A DNA stretch of 64,000 bases from Rhodanobacter sp. Soil772 (lineage in GTDB: Bacteria > Pseudomonadota > Gammaproteobacteria > Xanthomonadales > Rhodanobacteraceae). Below, piece after piece: positions 27,840 through 36,512 of the stretch. How positions within the stretch are numbered: the first letter of the stretch is position 1; the number at the start of each line of letters is the position of its first letter. The translations under genes were made by a program, and so were the position numbers. The notes below the pieces were generated by a model, which did no database searches, was not told where the DNA came from, and saw nothing but the letters and a program-made list of their open reading frames with translations. The stretch is taken from NCBI RefSeq assembly GCF_001428385.1, contig NZ_LMSK01000002.1, positions 712,704-776,703 of the forward strand, read 5' to 3'.

Positions 27840-29140
27840 TGAAAGCCGACACCCGCGCGCTGGCCGCCAGGGGACTGGCCGAAGTCGCCCTGCGCGGCGC
27901 CTCGTTGCGCGAGGTGATGGAGCGCTACGCGCCACGGCTGGCCGATCCGCGCGACCGCGCCCTGCTGATGGCCCTGCTTAGCGAAGGCGCGCGCTGGTGG
28001 CTGCGCTTCGATCCCGCAATCGACGGTCTGCTGGAAAAATCCCTGCGGCACAAGGACCCGGCCGTGCACGCGCTGCTGGTGCTGGGCCTGGTGCAGTTGG
28101 AGATCCTCGAACTGCAGGACTACGCCGCAGTGGCCGCCACGGTCGAGGCGGTGCGTGCGCTGAAGCGCCCGCAACTGGCCGGACTGGTGAATGCCGTATT
28201 GCGACGCTGGCAACGCGAACGCGAAAGCCTGCTGGCGAAACTCGATGCCAAGCCGCAGACCCGCCATGCCCACCCGGCCTGGCTGGCCGACGCGCTGCAG
28301 CGCGACTGGCCGCAACAGGCCGAAACCGTGATGCTTGCCGACAACCGCGAGCCGCCGCTGATGCTGCGGGTCAATCGCCAACGCAGCGAACGCGCCACCT
28401 TGATCGATCAACTGCAGGCCGCCGGTTACGCGGCGACGGCGCATCCGTGGCTGAGCGACGCGCTGGTGCTGCCGCACAGCGTCGACGTCACCCGCATGCC
28501 CGGCTTCGAGGACGGCCTGTTCGCGGTGCAGGACGGCGCGGCGCAAGTGGCCGCCGATCTCGCCGACCTGCACGACGGCCTGCGCGTGCTGGACGCCTGC
28601 GCCGCCCCCGGCGGCAAGGCCTGCCACCTGCTCGAGCGCGCCGACATCGAGCTGACCGCACTGGAATTCGACGCCGCACGCGCCGAACGTATCCGCCAGA
28701 ACCTGATGCGACTGCGCCTGAACGCCAAGGTGGTGATCGGCGACGCCGGCGCGCCGAAAGGCTGGTGGAACGGCCGACCGTTCGACCGCATCCTGATCGA
28801 CGCGCCCTGCTCGGCCACCGGCGTGCTGCGCCGCCGGCCGGACGTGCGCTTGCATCGGCGCGAGAGCGACATCGCCGCGATGCACGCGCAGCAACGCCGC
28901 ATCCTGTCCGCGCTGTGGCCGTTGCTGGCGCCGGGCGGACGGCTGGTCTACATCACCTGTTCGGTGCTGCGCGCGGAGAACGAGGCGATCGTGGGCGCAT
29001 GGCTGGCGGCCCAACCCGATGCCCTGGCGCTGCCGTTCACCCTGCCGGTCGGACAGGCCGCCGCCGTCGGCTGGCAGATCCTTCCCGGCGACGGCGACCT
29101 GGACGGCATGTATTACGCGGTGCTGCAAAAACCGCGCTAA
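27839..29140 (+). CDS. rsmB: 16S rRNA (cytosine-967-C5)-methyltransferase
   Basis: SAM-dependent m5C967 methylation of 16S rRNA. 433 residues. The N-terminal NusB-like RNA-binding domain (about 1-140) is followed by a Rossmann methyltransferase. The SAM site is LDACAAPGGKACHLLE. Catalytic cysteines lie in motif IV DAPCSATGVLRRRPDV and motif VI ITCSVLRAENE. The ATG overlaps the fmt stop by one base (TGATG). Last gene of def-fmt-rsmB. Confidence 0.95.
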   Translation: MKADTRALAARGLAEVALRGASLREVMERYAPRLADPRDRALLMALLSEGARWWLRFDPAIDGLLEKSLRHKDPAVHALLVLGLVQLEILELQDYAAVAATVEAVRALKRPQLAGLVNAVLRRWQRERESLLAKLDAKPQTRHAHPAWLADALQRDWPQQAETVMLADNREPPLMLRVNRQRSERATLIDQLQAAGYAATAHPWLSDALVLPHSVDVTRMPGFEDGLFAVQDGAAQVAADLADLHDGLRVLDACAAPGGKACHLLERADIELTALEFDAARAERIRQNLMRLRLNAKVVIGDAGAPKGWWNGRPFDRILIDAPCSATGVLRRRPDVRLHRRESDIAAMHAQQRRILSALWPLLAPGGRLVYITCSVLRAENEAIVGAWLAAQPDALALPFTLPVGQAAAVGWQILPGDGDLDGMYYAVLQKPR

Positions 29141-29208
29141 GCCAATACTCGGGCGTCCATGCCATCTTGCCCGCGCCGCCGCGCACACCAGGACGCTCCG
29201 TTCGTCGG

Positions 29209-29216
29209 GCTATGAT
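29209..29216 (+). promoter_or_regulatory. Candidate -10 element for the first ArnT-like gene
   Basis: GCTATGAT, 42 bases before the GTG at 29258. It is a member of the GCTAnnnT set. Confidence 0.35.
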
Positions 29217-29257
29217 GCGCGCCATCATTGATCGCCGCTGACGGGACGTCCCCGACC

Positions 29258-30970
29258 GTGAAGTCTTGCGTACCGCTGTCCCAGGCCCGCCCGCTGTGGC
29301 TGCGCAGCGCCCGCTGGGAGTTGCTGCTGTTCGGCGCATTCGCGCTGCTGCTGCTCGGCCTCGGCATCGGCCTGCGCGACCCGTGGCCGTCCGACGAACC
29401 GCGCTTCGCGCTGGTGGCCCGGCTGATGGTCGAGCACGGCCAGTGGCTGTTTCCGCACCGCGGTCACGAGCTGTACCCGGACAAGCCGCCGGTGTTCATG
29501 TGGCTGCAGGCGCTCAGCTACTTCCTCACCCACAACTGGCGCATCGCCTTTCTGCTGCCGTCGCTGGCCGCCGCGCTGGGTGCGCTGGCGCTGGTCTACG
29601 ACCTGGCGCGCCGGCTGTGGAACCATCGCAGCGCGCTGCTGGCCGCGGCCACGCTGCTGGTGACCATCCACTTCACCTACCAGATGCGCAACGCGCAGAT
29701 CGACCCGCTGCTGCTGGGCTGGATCACCCTGGCCAACTACGGCCTGTTGCGCCACCTGTTGCTGGGGCCGTCATGGCGCTGGTTCGCCGCCGGCTGCTGC
29801 TTCGCCGGGGTGGGCGTGGCGACCAAGGGCGTCGGCGTGCTGGCACTGCTGATGCTGATTCCCTATCTCGTGGCACGCCGCGGCCACTGGCACCAGCTGG
29901 CGCTGCCCACCGGCGGCTGGCGCTGGGCCGGCGGACTGGCGCTGTTTTTCGTGCCGATCCTGGGCTGGCTGCTGCCGATGCTGCTGGTCGCGCATGCCGA
30001 CGGCGACCCGCAGCACGCCGAGTACGTGCAGAACATCCTGTTCGGGCAGACCGTGCACCGTTACGCCACGCCGACCGGGCACCTCCACTCGCCGTTCTAT
30101 TTCCTCGGCATCATCGCGGTCGACTGGCTGCCGCTGTCGCTGCTGCTGCCATGGGCGCTGCCGGCATGGTGGCGGCGGCTGCAGCGGCACGATGCGCGCT
30201 TCCTGCTGCCGCTGGGCTGGATCGTGCTGTTGCTGCTGTTCTTCTCGTTCAGCCCGGGCAAGCGCGACGTCTACATCCTGCCGGCGCTGCCGATGACCGT
30301 GCTGGCGCTGGCGCCGTTGCTGCCCGGCCTGCTGCGCCGGCGTGGCGTGCGCATTGCGGTGTTCGCGCTGACCGTGCTGCTGGCCGGCGCGCTCACCGTC
30401 GCGGCCGCACTGGCGATCCACCGGCACCCGGCCTGGGCAGTGAAGATCGAACAAAGCCTGGATCCGCAGATCTGGCGGATGCTGCTTTGCATCGGCGCCG
30501 CCGGTCTGCTGATCGCCGCGCTCACGCGGATCCGCCGCGCGCCGCTGGGCTGGCTGCTGTTCGCCGGCGTGCTGTGGGCGGTATACGGCCTGTGGGGCTA
30601 CCCGATGCTCAACGGCGACCGTTCCGCGCACGACGTGATGGTGCGGGCGCGGGCCATCGCCGGGCCGGACGCCAGCATCGGCCTGCTCGCCTGGAAGGAG
30701 CAGAACCTGCTGATGGCCGAGGGGCCGGTCACCGAATTCGGCTTCCTGAAACCCTGGCCGCAGCAGTACGCCGACGCCACCGCCTGGCTGCGGCAGGACC
30801 CGGCACGGCGCTGGATCTTCAGCCTCGACGAGGCGATGGGCCACTGCGTGGATCGCCGGCGCGCCACCCATGTCGGCCACGCCAACCGGCGCGAATGGTG
30901 GATGTTCCAGGCCGACGCGGTAGTGTCTGGCTGCGTTCCCGACAGCAGCGGCGATGCCGAAGCCGACTGA
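29258..30970 (+). CDS. ArnT-like membrane glycosyltransferase (GT-C fold)
   Basis: About 570 residues with roughly a dozen membrane helices, of the dolichyl/undecaprenyl-phosphate-sugar transferase type (PMT/ArnT). The first periplasmic loop carries GLRDPWPSDEPRFALVARLM with the acidic pair expected of the catalytic loop. YPDKPPVFMWLQALSYFL is the family signature after helix 2. A soluble C-terminal part (about 460-570) follows. It probably moves a sugar from a polyprenyl phosphate to lipid A, glycan or protein at the periplasmic face. The start is uncertain: GTG at 29258, or TTG at 29228. Opens the surface-glycan region. Confidence 0.82.
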   Translation: MKSCVPLSQARPLWLRSARWELLLFGAFALLLLGLGIGLRDPWPSDEPRFALVARLMVEHGQWLFPHRGHELYPDKPPVFMWLQALSYFLTHNWRIAFLLPSLAAALGALALVYDLARRLWNHRSALLAAATLLVTIHFTYQMRNAQIDPLLLGWITLANYGLLRHLLLGPSWRWFAAGCCFAGVGVATKGVGVLALLMLIPYLVARRGHWHQLALPTGGWRWAGGLALFFVPILGWLLPMLLVAHADGDPQHAEYVQNILFGQTVHRYATPTGHLHSPFYFLGIIAVDWLPLSLLLPWALPAWWRRLQRHDARFLLPLGWIVLLLLFFSFSPGKRDVYILPALPMTVLALAPLLPGLLRRRGVRIAVFALTVLLAGALTVAAALAIHRHPAWAVKIEQSLDPQIWRMLLCIGAAGLLIAALTRIRRAPLGWLLFAGVLWAVYGLWGYPMLNGDRSAHDVMVRARAIAGPDASIGLLAWKEQNLLMAEGPVTEFGFLKPWPQQYADATAWLRQDPARRWIFSLDEAMGHCVDRRRATHVGHANRREWWMFQADAVVSGCVPDSSGDAEAD

Positions 30971-31092
30971 TCCCGGCAGGTTTCGTCACCGCGGTCATAC
31001 CCGGCTCAGCCCTTGCTGGTAAATTGCTGGCGATATATGCCCTGGAACACGGTCCCGACGGAAAGCGCAGCTGTCCGGGCCGTTCCTCACCG

Positions 31093-32352
31093 ATGGAATA
31101 TCGCCACGTGCAAGCAGCGTTGAAACAATGGCAACTGTGGTCTCTTTCCGTCCTGGTGGCCTTGATGCCACTATCGTTCTCGACCGATCAACATATCAAG
31201 GTTCTGCCGACGGCACTGCTATTTCTGGCTGGGCTGGGCCTGCTCGCCCGTGATCGGCAGACACGTCGCAGCTATCGCGCCGCATGGCTTGTGGTTGCCG
31301 CGGCGCTGCTCATGGTGGGTTTCGTTTTCTTCAATGTACTGGCCCACCGGCTCGGTTGGCGCCCGGTGGACCGGCCTGCCCACATCCTGCTGTACCTGGT
31401 GATTGCGGCTGCTTTCAGCCAGCCGTTACGCATGCGGCTGGTCTGGGCAGGTTTCAGCCTCACCGCCATCGTGCTTGGCGCCGTGTGCATGGTGCAGCAT
31501 CACGTGTTCGACATAGACCGCGCCTACGGCCTCAACGGCGGTGTATCGGCATCGATCCAGCTGGCGACGATCCTGCTGGGACTGTCTCTGGCAGCACTCA
31601 TGCAAGTGCTGAGTCCGCGAACCGGCGTCCGGGAAAAAGCGCTGCACGCCCTGGCCATGGCCTTCGGCATGTATGGGGCGCTACTGACCCAGAGCCGCGG
31701 CCCGCTGCTGGCGTATGTGCCGGTATTCATGCTGTTGCTGCTGCTTCATGCGTGGCGTTCCGGGCACTGGCGCTCGAGCCTGCTGCTGGCGCTCGTGGTG
31801 AGCACCGTCGCCGGGGTGGCCACGTTCGGCATGCGCGATGAAATGGTGACGCGCTTCGAGGCCATTGCCCCGGAAGTGACCACCTTCGATCACCACGACG
31901 ACGCCCGCGGCGCCATTCGCGAGCGGCTAGAGATGTGGCGTACCGCCGGCCGCGCCTTCGTCGCCCATCCCTTCATTGGTATCGGCATCAACCAGTTCGA
32001 CGATTACGTGCACGCCGAGATCGCTGCCGGCCGCAGCAACTCCGCCATCGGCGGGTACAACCAGCCGCACAATGAATATCTGGAGGCCGCCGCCACCGGT
32101 GGCGTGCCTGGCCTGCTGGTGCTGCTGCTGGTGTTTGCCCTGCCGCTGCGTTATTTCAGCCGTCACGTGTTCGATCCGGATGAAGCGGTGGCGTTGCCGG
32201 CGTCGGTCGGGATGGCGCTGATCGGCCTGTACGTGCTGTGTGCGCTCACCGACAGCGTGTTCTACCGCGTGATGACGCAGTCGTTCTATTTTTTCCTGGT
32301 GCTGGGCATGGCGGTACAGGTCGGCCGGCTGCGCCGGTCGCGCTCCGGCTGA
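31093..32352 (+). CDS. O-antigen ligase/polymerase family protein (Wzy/WaaL)
   Basis: 419 residues, about 10-12 membrane helices. The family's periplasmic loop is visible near residues 270-335: ERLEMWRTAGRAFVAHPFIGIGINQFDDY followed by YNQPHNEYLEAAATGGVPGLL. The Arg and His residues of this loop (HNEYLE) are the catalytic-loop hallmark of WaaL-type ligases. It would join O-antigen or a related glycan to lipid A-core, or polymerise it. ATG at 31093 gives a short N-terminal cytoplasmic lead. It follows the ArnT-like gene by 122 bases, with a possible TTGCTG-containing promoter near 31010. Confidence 0.84.
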   Translation: MEYRHVQAALKQWQLWSLSVLVALMPLSFSTDQHIKVLPTALLFLAGLGLLARDRQTRRSYRAAWLVVAAALLMVGFVFFNVLAHRLGWRPVDRPAHILLYLVIAAAFSQPLRMRLVWAGFSLTAIVLGAVCMVQHHVFDIDRAYGLNGGVSASIQLATILLGLSLAALMQVLSPRTGVREKALHALAMAFGMYGALLTQSRGPLLAYVPVFMLLLLLHAWRSGHWRSSLLLALVVSTVAGVATFGMRDEMVTRFEAIAPEVTTFDHHDDARGAIRERLEMWRTAGRAFVAHPFIGIGINQFDDYVHAEIAAGRSNSAIGGYNQPHNEYLEAAATGGVPGLLVLLLVFALPLRYFSRHVFDPDEAVALPASVGMALIGLYVLCALTDSVFYRVMTQSFYFFLVLGMAVQVGRLRRSRSG

Positions 32353-32358
32353 GCCGCC

Positions 32359-33252
32359 TCACGCCGTGGCAGGCTGTGCGGCTCCGAGCATGTCCTCCAG
32401 TACCGTCGGCCAATGCTGCAGCGGCCGGCCGATCGTCCGCAAGTCTGCCGGCGCAGTCGCGAATTCATCCAGGTGCTGCCCGACACCTTTTTCACAACGG
32501 ATCAGGCGCCGCCGCCGGGTGTCTTCCAGGATGTGGTCGTTGGGATTGCCGACGACGTGCTTGCGGGTGCGGTGGTACAGATGCGCCGCCAACCCGCTGA
32601 GACGCAGGTCGCGGCGAAGCAGACCCGCGTGGAAAGCGCGCACCGCCAGCTCGGTATCTTCGCGTCCCCAGCCGGTCATCGCTTCGTTGAAACCATTGAT
32701 GCGCAGCAGGTCGTCGCGCCAGAACCCCATGTTGCAGCTCTTGATGCCGCGCTGCCGCCGGCCGGGCTTGGCAAACAGGCGCGCCAGCGCCGGCAGGCGC
32801 AGCGTATGCCGGCGCCGATCGACGCCACGACGGAAAAACCCCGGAATTGCCGGGCCGCGCCCCAGCATGTGCCGGGTCAGCCTGGCATCGGTCAGCACCC
32901 GCGAGCCCTGCGCGAAACAGCCATGCCGCGCGAAGGCGCGGTGGTCGGCGATGAAATGGGGCTCAACCACCATGTCGCCATCGAGCAGGATCAGGTAGTC
33001 GCCCTGCGCTGCAGCGATCGCGCGATTGCGTGCCCGACTCATGCGCGCACCATCGTCCGGCTGCCACAGGTGCACCAGGCGCACCGGGTAGTTCCGGGCA
33101 AGGCGCAGCAGCAATTCGCGTGTGGCCGGCTGCGAGCCATCGTCGGTGACGATGACTTCGTAAGGCAGTTCGACTTGGGCGGCGAGTGCCTGCAGCACCA
33201 GCTCGAGCGCCTCGGGCCAGTTGTAGGTAATCACGGCGACGCTGATCCGCAT
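32359..33252 (-). CDS. GT2-family glycosyltransferase
   Basis: 297 residues, single-domain GT-A fold. Nucleotide-sugar site: ISVAVITYNWPEALELVL and VIVTDDGSQPATREL. DxD-type metal site: YLILLDGDMVVE. The GREDTELAVRAFHAG block matches the Glyco_transf_7C/galactosyltransferase region. No transmembrane helix, so it acts at the inner face of the inner membrane. ATG at 33252 (MRISVAV) is the family-like start; longer in-frame versions add unrelated residues. It probably forms a two-gene minus-strand unit with 33288-34286 upstream (35-base gap). Confidence 0.84.
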   Translation of the reverse strand: MRISVAVITYNWPEALELVLQALAAQVELPYEVIVTDDGSQPATRELLLRLARNYPVRLVHLWQPDDGARMSRARNRAIAAAQGDYLILLDGDMVVEPHFIADHRAFARHGCFAQGSRVLTDARLTRHMLGRGPAIPGFFRRGVDRRRHTLRLPALARLFAKPGRRQRGIKSCNMGFWRDDLLRINGFNEAMTGWGREDTELAVRAFHAGLLRRDLRLSGLAAHLYHRTRKHVVGNPNDHILEDTRRRRLIRCEKGVGQHLDEFATAPADLRTIGRPLQHWPTVLEDMLGAAQPATA

Positions 33253-33287
33253 GTCCGTTCCCATTGCACGCATTGTCGGCGGCGGCG

Positions 33288-34286
33288 TCATTTGCGGCGC
33301 TTCCAACCATGCCGGAGGATGTTCAGCGCACGTTCCCATTTTCGCCATGGCGATACCCGCCGCATCATCACCAGTCGCACATAGCGCCGGGTCTCGCTCC
33401 ATGGCGGAGACGGCTTGGTCATGAACTCGAGTTTGCTGAACTCGATGCATTCAGGTCCCAGCCCGACTTTCGCCGCGTAATGCCGGATCAGTGCGCTGGA
33501 GGTCATCTTGTTGATGTACTCGATGCGCGGCGAACGATTCGACCACCAGCCGTTCCTGTCATGGATGCGATAGCCGACGCAGCCGGTGGGCAGGTAATAC
33601 TTGTGTGCGCCCAGCACGCTGCAGCCGAACACCAGGCAGTTGTCGGCCGACAGGCGCCAGGTACGGCGAAACGATTCGGGCAGATCCAGCGCCTGCCGTG
33701 CCCACTGCGCCCGCATTGACAACGCGGAAGTGGGTGCCCCATACCATTGGGTCAGCACATAGGTGCTGATCGCGGTATAGCCCAGGTCGACTGCGCGGTC
33801 GTGGAACCTCATCACCCGAGCCTGCCGGCCGAACAGTTGCAGGTCGGAGAACACGAAATCGACATCCGCACGGGCGTCGTACAACGCACCGAGCCGGGTC
33901 AGGTAGTCCGGCTCCCAGCGATCGTCGGAATCGAGGAAGCAGACCACATCCGCCTGCACCAGCCCGACGCCGCGCTGGAACGCCGCCAACTGCCCACCAT
34001 TCGTGTCGCAGAGCAGGTTCACGCGCGCATCGCCGGCATAGCGCTCGCGCAACGTCGTCGCCGATCCATCGGTGGAACCATCATCGACCACGATGACCTG
34101 GGCTGGCTGCCGGCGTTGTGCCAGCACGCTTTCCACGGCCTCCACCACGAAGTCGCGGTAGTTGTAGCTGGTGACGACGACGGCAAAACTGGTTGCCGCA
34201 CCCATCGCTCCGTGCGGCACGATGGAAGGAGCAGCCTGCGCAGGTTGCTCCGGGAGCATTCCGTTCGCGCCATCGTCTGCCCGCAC
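33288..34286 (-). CDS. GT2-family glycosyltransferase
   Basis: 332 residues. GT-A marks: FAVVVTSYNYRDFVVEAVESVL, IVVDDGSTDGSATTL, and the metal site CFLDSDDRWEPDY. The C-terminal half is poorly conserved and basic, ending KRRK, likely membrane-associated. The start is GTG at 34286, preceded by an excellent GGGAGGAG site at the correct distance. It is divergent from the WaaE-like gene at 34453, with possible TAAAAT -10 near 34310. Donor and acceptor cannot be predicted; it belongs to the local LPS/surface-glycan set. Confidence 0.84.
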   Translation of the reverse strand: MRADDGANGMLPEQPAQAAPSIVPHGAMGAATSFAVVVTSYNYRDFVVEAVESVLAQRRQPAQVIVVDDGSTDGSATTLRERYAGDARVNLLCDTNGGQLAAFQRGVGLVQADVVCFLDSDDRWEPDYLTRLGALYDARADVDFVFSDLQLFGRQARVMRFHDRAVDLGYTAISTYVLTQWYGAPTSALSMRAQWARQALDLPESFRRTWRLSADNCLVFGCSVLGAHKYYLPTGCVGYRIHDRNGWWSNRSPRIEYINKMTSSALIRHYAAKVGLGPECIEFSKLEFMTKPSPPWSETRRYVRLVMMRRVSPWRKWERALNILRHGWKRRK

Positions 34287-34437
34287 GATCTCCTCCCACC
34301 TCTAGACTATTTTATTTGTGCAATGCATCCATGCCCCGATTGGTTACTGCGCCATAGCATAGCGGGCTTCGAGGCAAGGTGGCCCTCCGGGCCATGCAAA
34401 TTCTGCGGATAACGTGACTGGCTGCCCAGACCGATCG

Positions 34438-34445
34438 GCTAGAAT
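34438..34445 (+). promoter_or_regulatory. Candidate -10 element giving a leaderless mRNA
   Basis: GCTAGAAT ends only eight bases before the ATG at 34453. Initiation 6-8 bases after a -10 box would start at or next to the A of that ATG. Confidence 0.45.
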
Positions 34446-34452
34446 CCGCCGC

Positions 34453-35268
34453 ATGCCCACGTTCCCGCTGACCCTCGCCGTCATCACCCACAACGAGGCC
34501 GAGAGCATCGCGCGCTGCCTGGACAGCGTGCCGTTCGCGGCCGAGAAGCTGGTGGTCGATTCCGGCAGCGACGACGACACGGTGGCGATCGCCCAGGCGC
34601 ACGGCGCGCGCGTGGTTCACCAGGACTGGCTCGGCTTCGGCGCGCAGCGCAATTTCGCCAGCAGCCAGTGCCGCCACGACTGGATCCTGGTGCTGGACGC
34701 CGACGAGTACCTCAGCCCGGAACTCGCCGCGGAACTGCAGCAGCGCCTGCCGGCACTGATGGCCGGCGCCGCGCCGGCGATGTACCTGCGCCGCAGCACG
34801 ATCTACATGGGCCGGCCGATGCGCTGGTACCGCCCGTCCGTGGGCGAAAAGCTGGCGCGGCTGTACCACCGCGGACGGGCGCGCTGGAGCGACGCACGGG
34901 TGCACGAGTCGCTGCGCTTCGACGGCGCCGCGCCGACCCTGCGCGCGCCGTTCAACCACGCCAACAACCCGGCCCTGCCGCACAAGCAGCTGAAGGTGCT
35001 GCGCTACGCCGAGTTGAAATGCCGCGACTGGCTGGACCAGCGCAAGCCGGTACGGATGTGGCAGGCGCCGTTCGTGTACGCGCTGGCCTTTCTCAAGGAT
35101 TACCTGTTCCGGCTGGCCTTCCTGGACGGCTGGCGCGGCTTCCTGATCGCGCAGACCGCGGCCAGCTACGCGCTGTACAAGCGCATGCGCTACTACGAGA
35201 TGGTCAACAACCCCGAATCGGTCGCAGATGCGGCCGATTTATTGAACAAACATCACATAGATCGCTGA
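34453..35268 (+). CDS. WaaE/KdtX-like glycosyltransferase
   Basis: 271 residues, GT2 family of the lipopolysaccharide core beta-glucosyltransferase type. Motifs: LTLAVITHNEAESIARCL, KLVVDSGSDDDTVAIA, GFGAQRNFA, and ILVLDADEYLSPEL. The C-terminus has a short amphipathic/hydrophobic segment (FVYALAFLKDYLFRLAFLDGW) typical of this family. It probably adds a core sugar to the inner LPS core. No ribosome-binding site is seen, in keeping with a leaderless transcript. Followed by a dispersed palindrome and a CDP-glycerol-transferase-like gene. Confidence 0.87.
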   Translation: MPTFPLTLAVITHNEAESIARCLDSVPFAAEKLVVDSGSDDDTVAIAQAHGARVVHQDWLGFGAQRNFASSQCRHDWILVLDADEYLSPELAAELQQRLPALMAGAAPAMYLRRSTIYMGRPMRWYRPSVGEKLARLYHRGRARWSDARVHESLRFDGAAPTLRAPFNHANNPALPHKQLKVLRYAELKCRDWLDQRKPVRMWQAPFVYALAFLKDYLFRLAFLDGWRGFLIAQTAASYALYKRMRYYEMVNNPESVADAADLLNKHHIDR

Positions 35269-35321
35269 GCACAAGTCCACTGCAACGCACGAGGCAACGA
35301 AACCGCACGGCACCTTCGCCT

Positions 35322-35340
35322 CCTCTCCCTTGGGGAGAGG
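35322..35340. repeat. REP-like short palindrome
   Basis: CCTCTCCC-TTG-GGGAGAGG, followed by AGGAGAGGG. Short CCTCTCCC-type palindromes of this kind are dispersed in intergenic DNA of many Xanthomonadales. Only one copy lies in this window. Confidence 0.4.
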
Positions 35341-35409
35341 ATTGAGGAGAGGGTGTCAGGGCTGGCCACAATGCGTGTCGAGCACACTTCACGACTCCCG
35401 AATCCCGCC

Positions 35410-36441
35410 ATGTCTTCCAAAAAGCATTACCTCCTCTACGGCTCCGAACGCTACGCACTGGCGATCCTGCGCCCGCTGCAGGAAGCGATCCGTGCCCGCG
35501 GCGGCGAGGCCGCCTGGTTCTTCGACGGCCCCGGCGCGGAGGATCTGGTCGCCGGCGAGCGCCTGCTGACGGTGGCCGAGGTGCGCGCGTGGCAGCCGCT
35601 CGCGGTAATCACCTCGTCCAACGCGGTGCCGCACTTCTTTCCCGGCGTGAAGGTCGAGACCTTCCACGGCTTCGACGCCGGCAAGCCGCGGCACATCTAC
35701 GTGCGCGGCTTCTTCGACCTGTACTGCACCACCGGCCCGCGCGACACCGCGCAGTTCCAGGCGATCGCCGACAAGCTCGGCCACTTCAGCGTCATCGAAA
35801 CCGGCTTCCCCAAGCTCGACCCGTTCATGCAGGAAATCACCGGCCCGCTGCCGCCGGTGCGCCAGCCGCCGGTGATCCTGTACCACTCCACCTTCTCGCC
35901 GTCGTGGAGCGCCGCCGAAACGCTGTACGAGGAAGTGAAGCGGCTGTCGCGCGACGGCCGCTGGCGCTGGATCGTCACCTTCCATCCGAAGATGAACCCG
36001 GACACCACCGCGAAGTTCAAGGCGCTGCAGAACGGGTACCTCAGCTTCGCCGGGAACGACAACATTCTGGAGCTGTTCCCGCAGGTCGACCTGATGTGCT
36101 CGGACACCTCTTCCGCACTCAACGAGTTCCTGCTCACCGGCAAGCCGGTGGTGACGTTCAAGAACCGCCGGCCCGGTCCGCAACTGATCGACATCGACGA
36201 CCCGGCGCAGTTCGAGGGTGCGATCGCGCGTGCGCTGGCGCGGCCACCGGAACTGCTGCAGGCGATCCGCGACTACGCCGACGCGATCCACCCGTACCGC
36301 GACGGCCGTTCCAGCGAACGCGTGCTGGATGCGATCGACACCTTCATCGCCCGCGGCGCGAAGAATCGCCGGCGCAAGCCGCTGAACCTGTGGCGCAAGT
36401 TGAAGATCCGCCGCCGCATCGGCTACTGGGGACCGGCCTGA
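35410..36441 (+). CDS. CDP-glycerol glycerophosphotransferase-like protein
   Basis: 343 residues related to TagB/TagF-type polyol-phosphate transferases (GT-B fold, Glyphos_transf). Marks: ETFHGFDAGKPRHIYVRGFFD, HSTFSPSWSAAETL, ITFHPKMNPDT-like WIVTFHPK, and CSDTSSALNEFLLTGKPVVTF. The family uses CDP-glycerol or CDP-ribitol and usually builds teichoic acids in Gram-positives. In Gram-negatives such genes sit in LPS or capsule loci and may add glycerol phosphate. ATG at 35410 (MSSKKHYLLYGS) is the natural start. It lies in the LPS gene region between the WaaE-like and second ArnT-like genes. Confidence 0.8.
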   Translation: MSSKKHYLLYGSERYALAILRPLQEAIRARGGEAAWFFDGPGAEDLVAGERLLTVAEVRAWQPLAVITSSNAVPHFFPGVKVETFHGFDAGKPRHIYVRGFFDLYCTTGPRDTAQFQAIADKLGHFSVIETGFPKLDPFMQEITGPLPPVRQPPVILYHSTFSPSWSAAETLYEEVKRLSRDGRWRWIVTFHPKMNPDTTAKFKALQNGYLSFAGNDNILELFPQVDLMCSDTSSALNEFLLTGKPVVTFKNRRPGPQLIDIDDPAQFEGAIARALARPPELLQAIRDYADAIHPYRDGRSSERVLDAIDTFIARGAKNRRRKPLNLWRKLKIRRRIGYWGPA

Positions 36442-36477
36442 TCGTGCAGCCGGTCGCCTTGCGCACGCATCGCGCAG

Positions 36478-36485
36478 GCTAGAAT
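36478..36485 (+). promoter_or_regulatory. Candidate -10 element for the second ArnT-like gene
   Basis: GCTAGAAT with a TTGCGC box fifteen bases upstream (36459-36464), 28 bases before the GTG start. Confidence 0.4.
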
Positions 36486-36512
36486 CACCCTTGGCCTCCC
36501 ACGAGTCTGCCC

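Noticed and set aside
29266..32352. 1028-codon plus-strand frame joining the ArnT-like and ligase genes
   Set aside because: Its first 600 codons are a shadow of the ArnT-like gene in another frame; only the part after 31093 is the real ligase.
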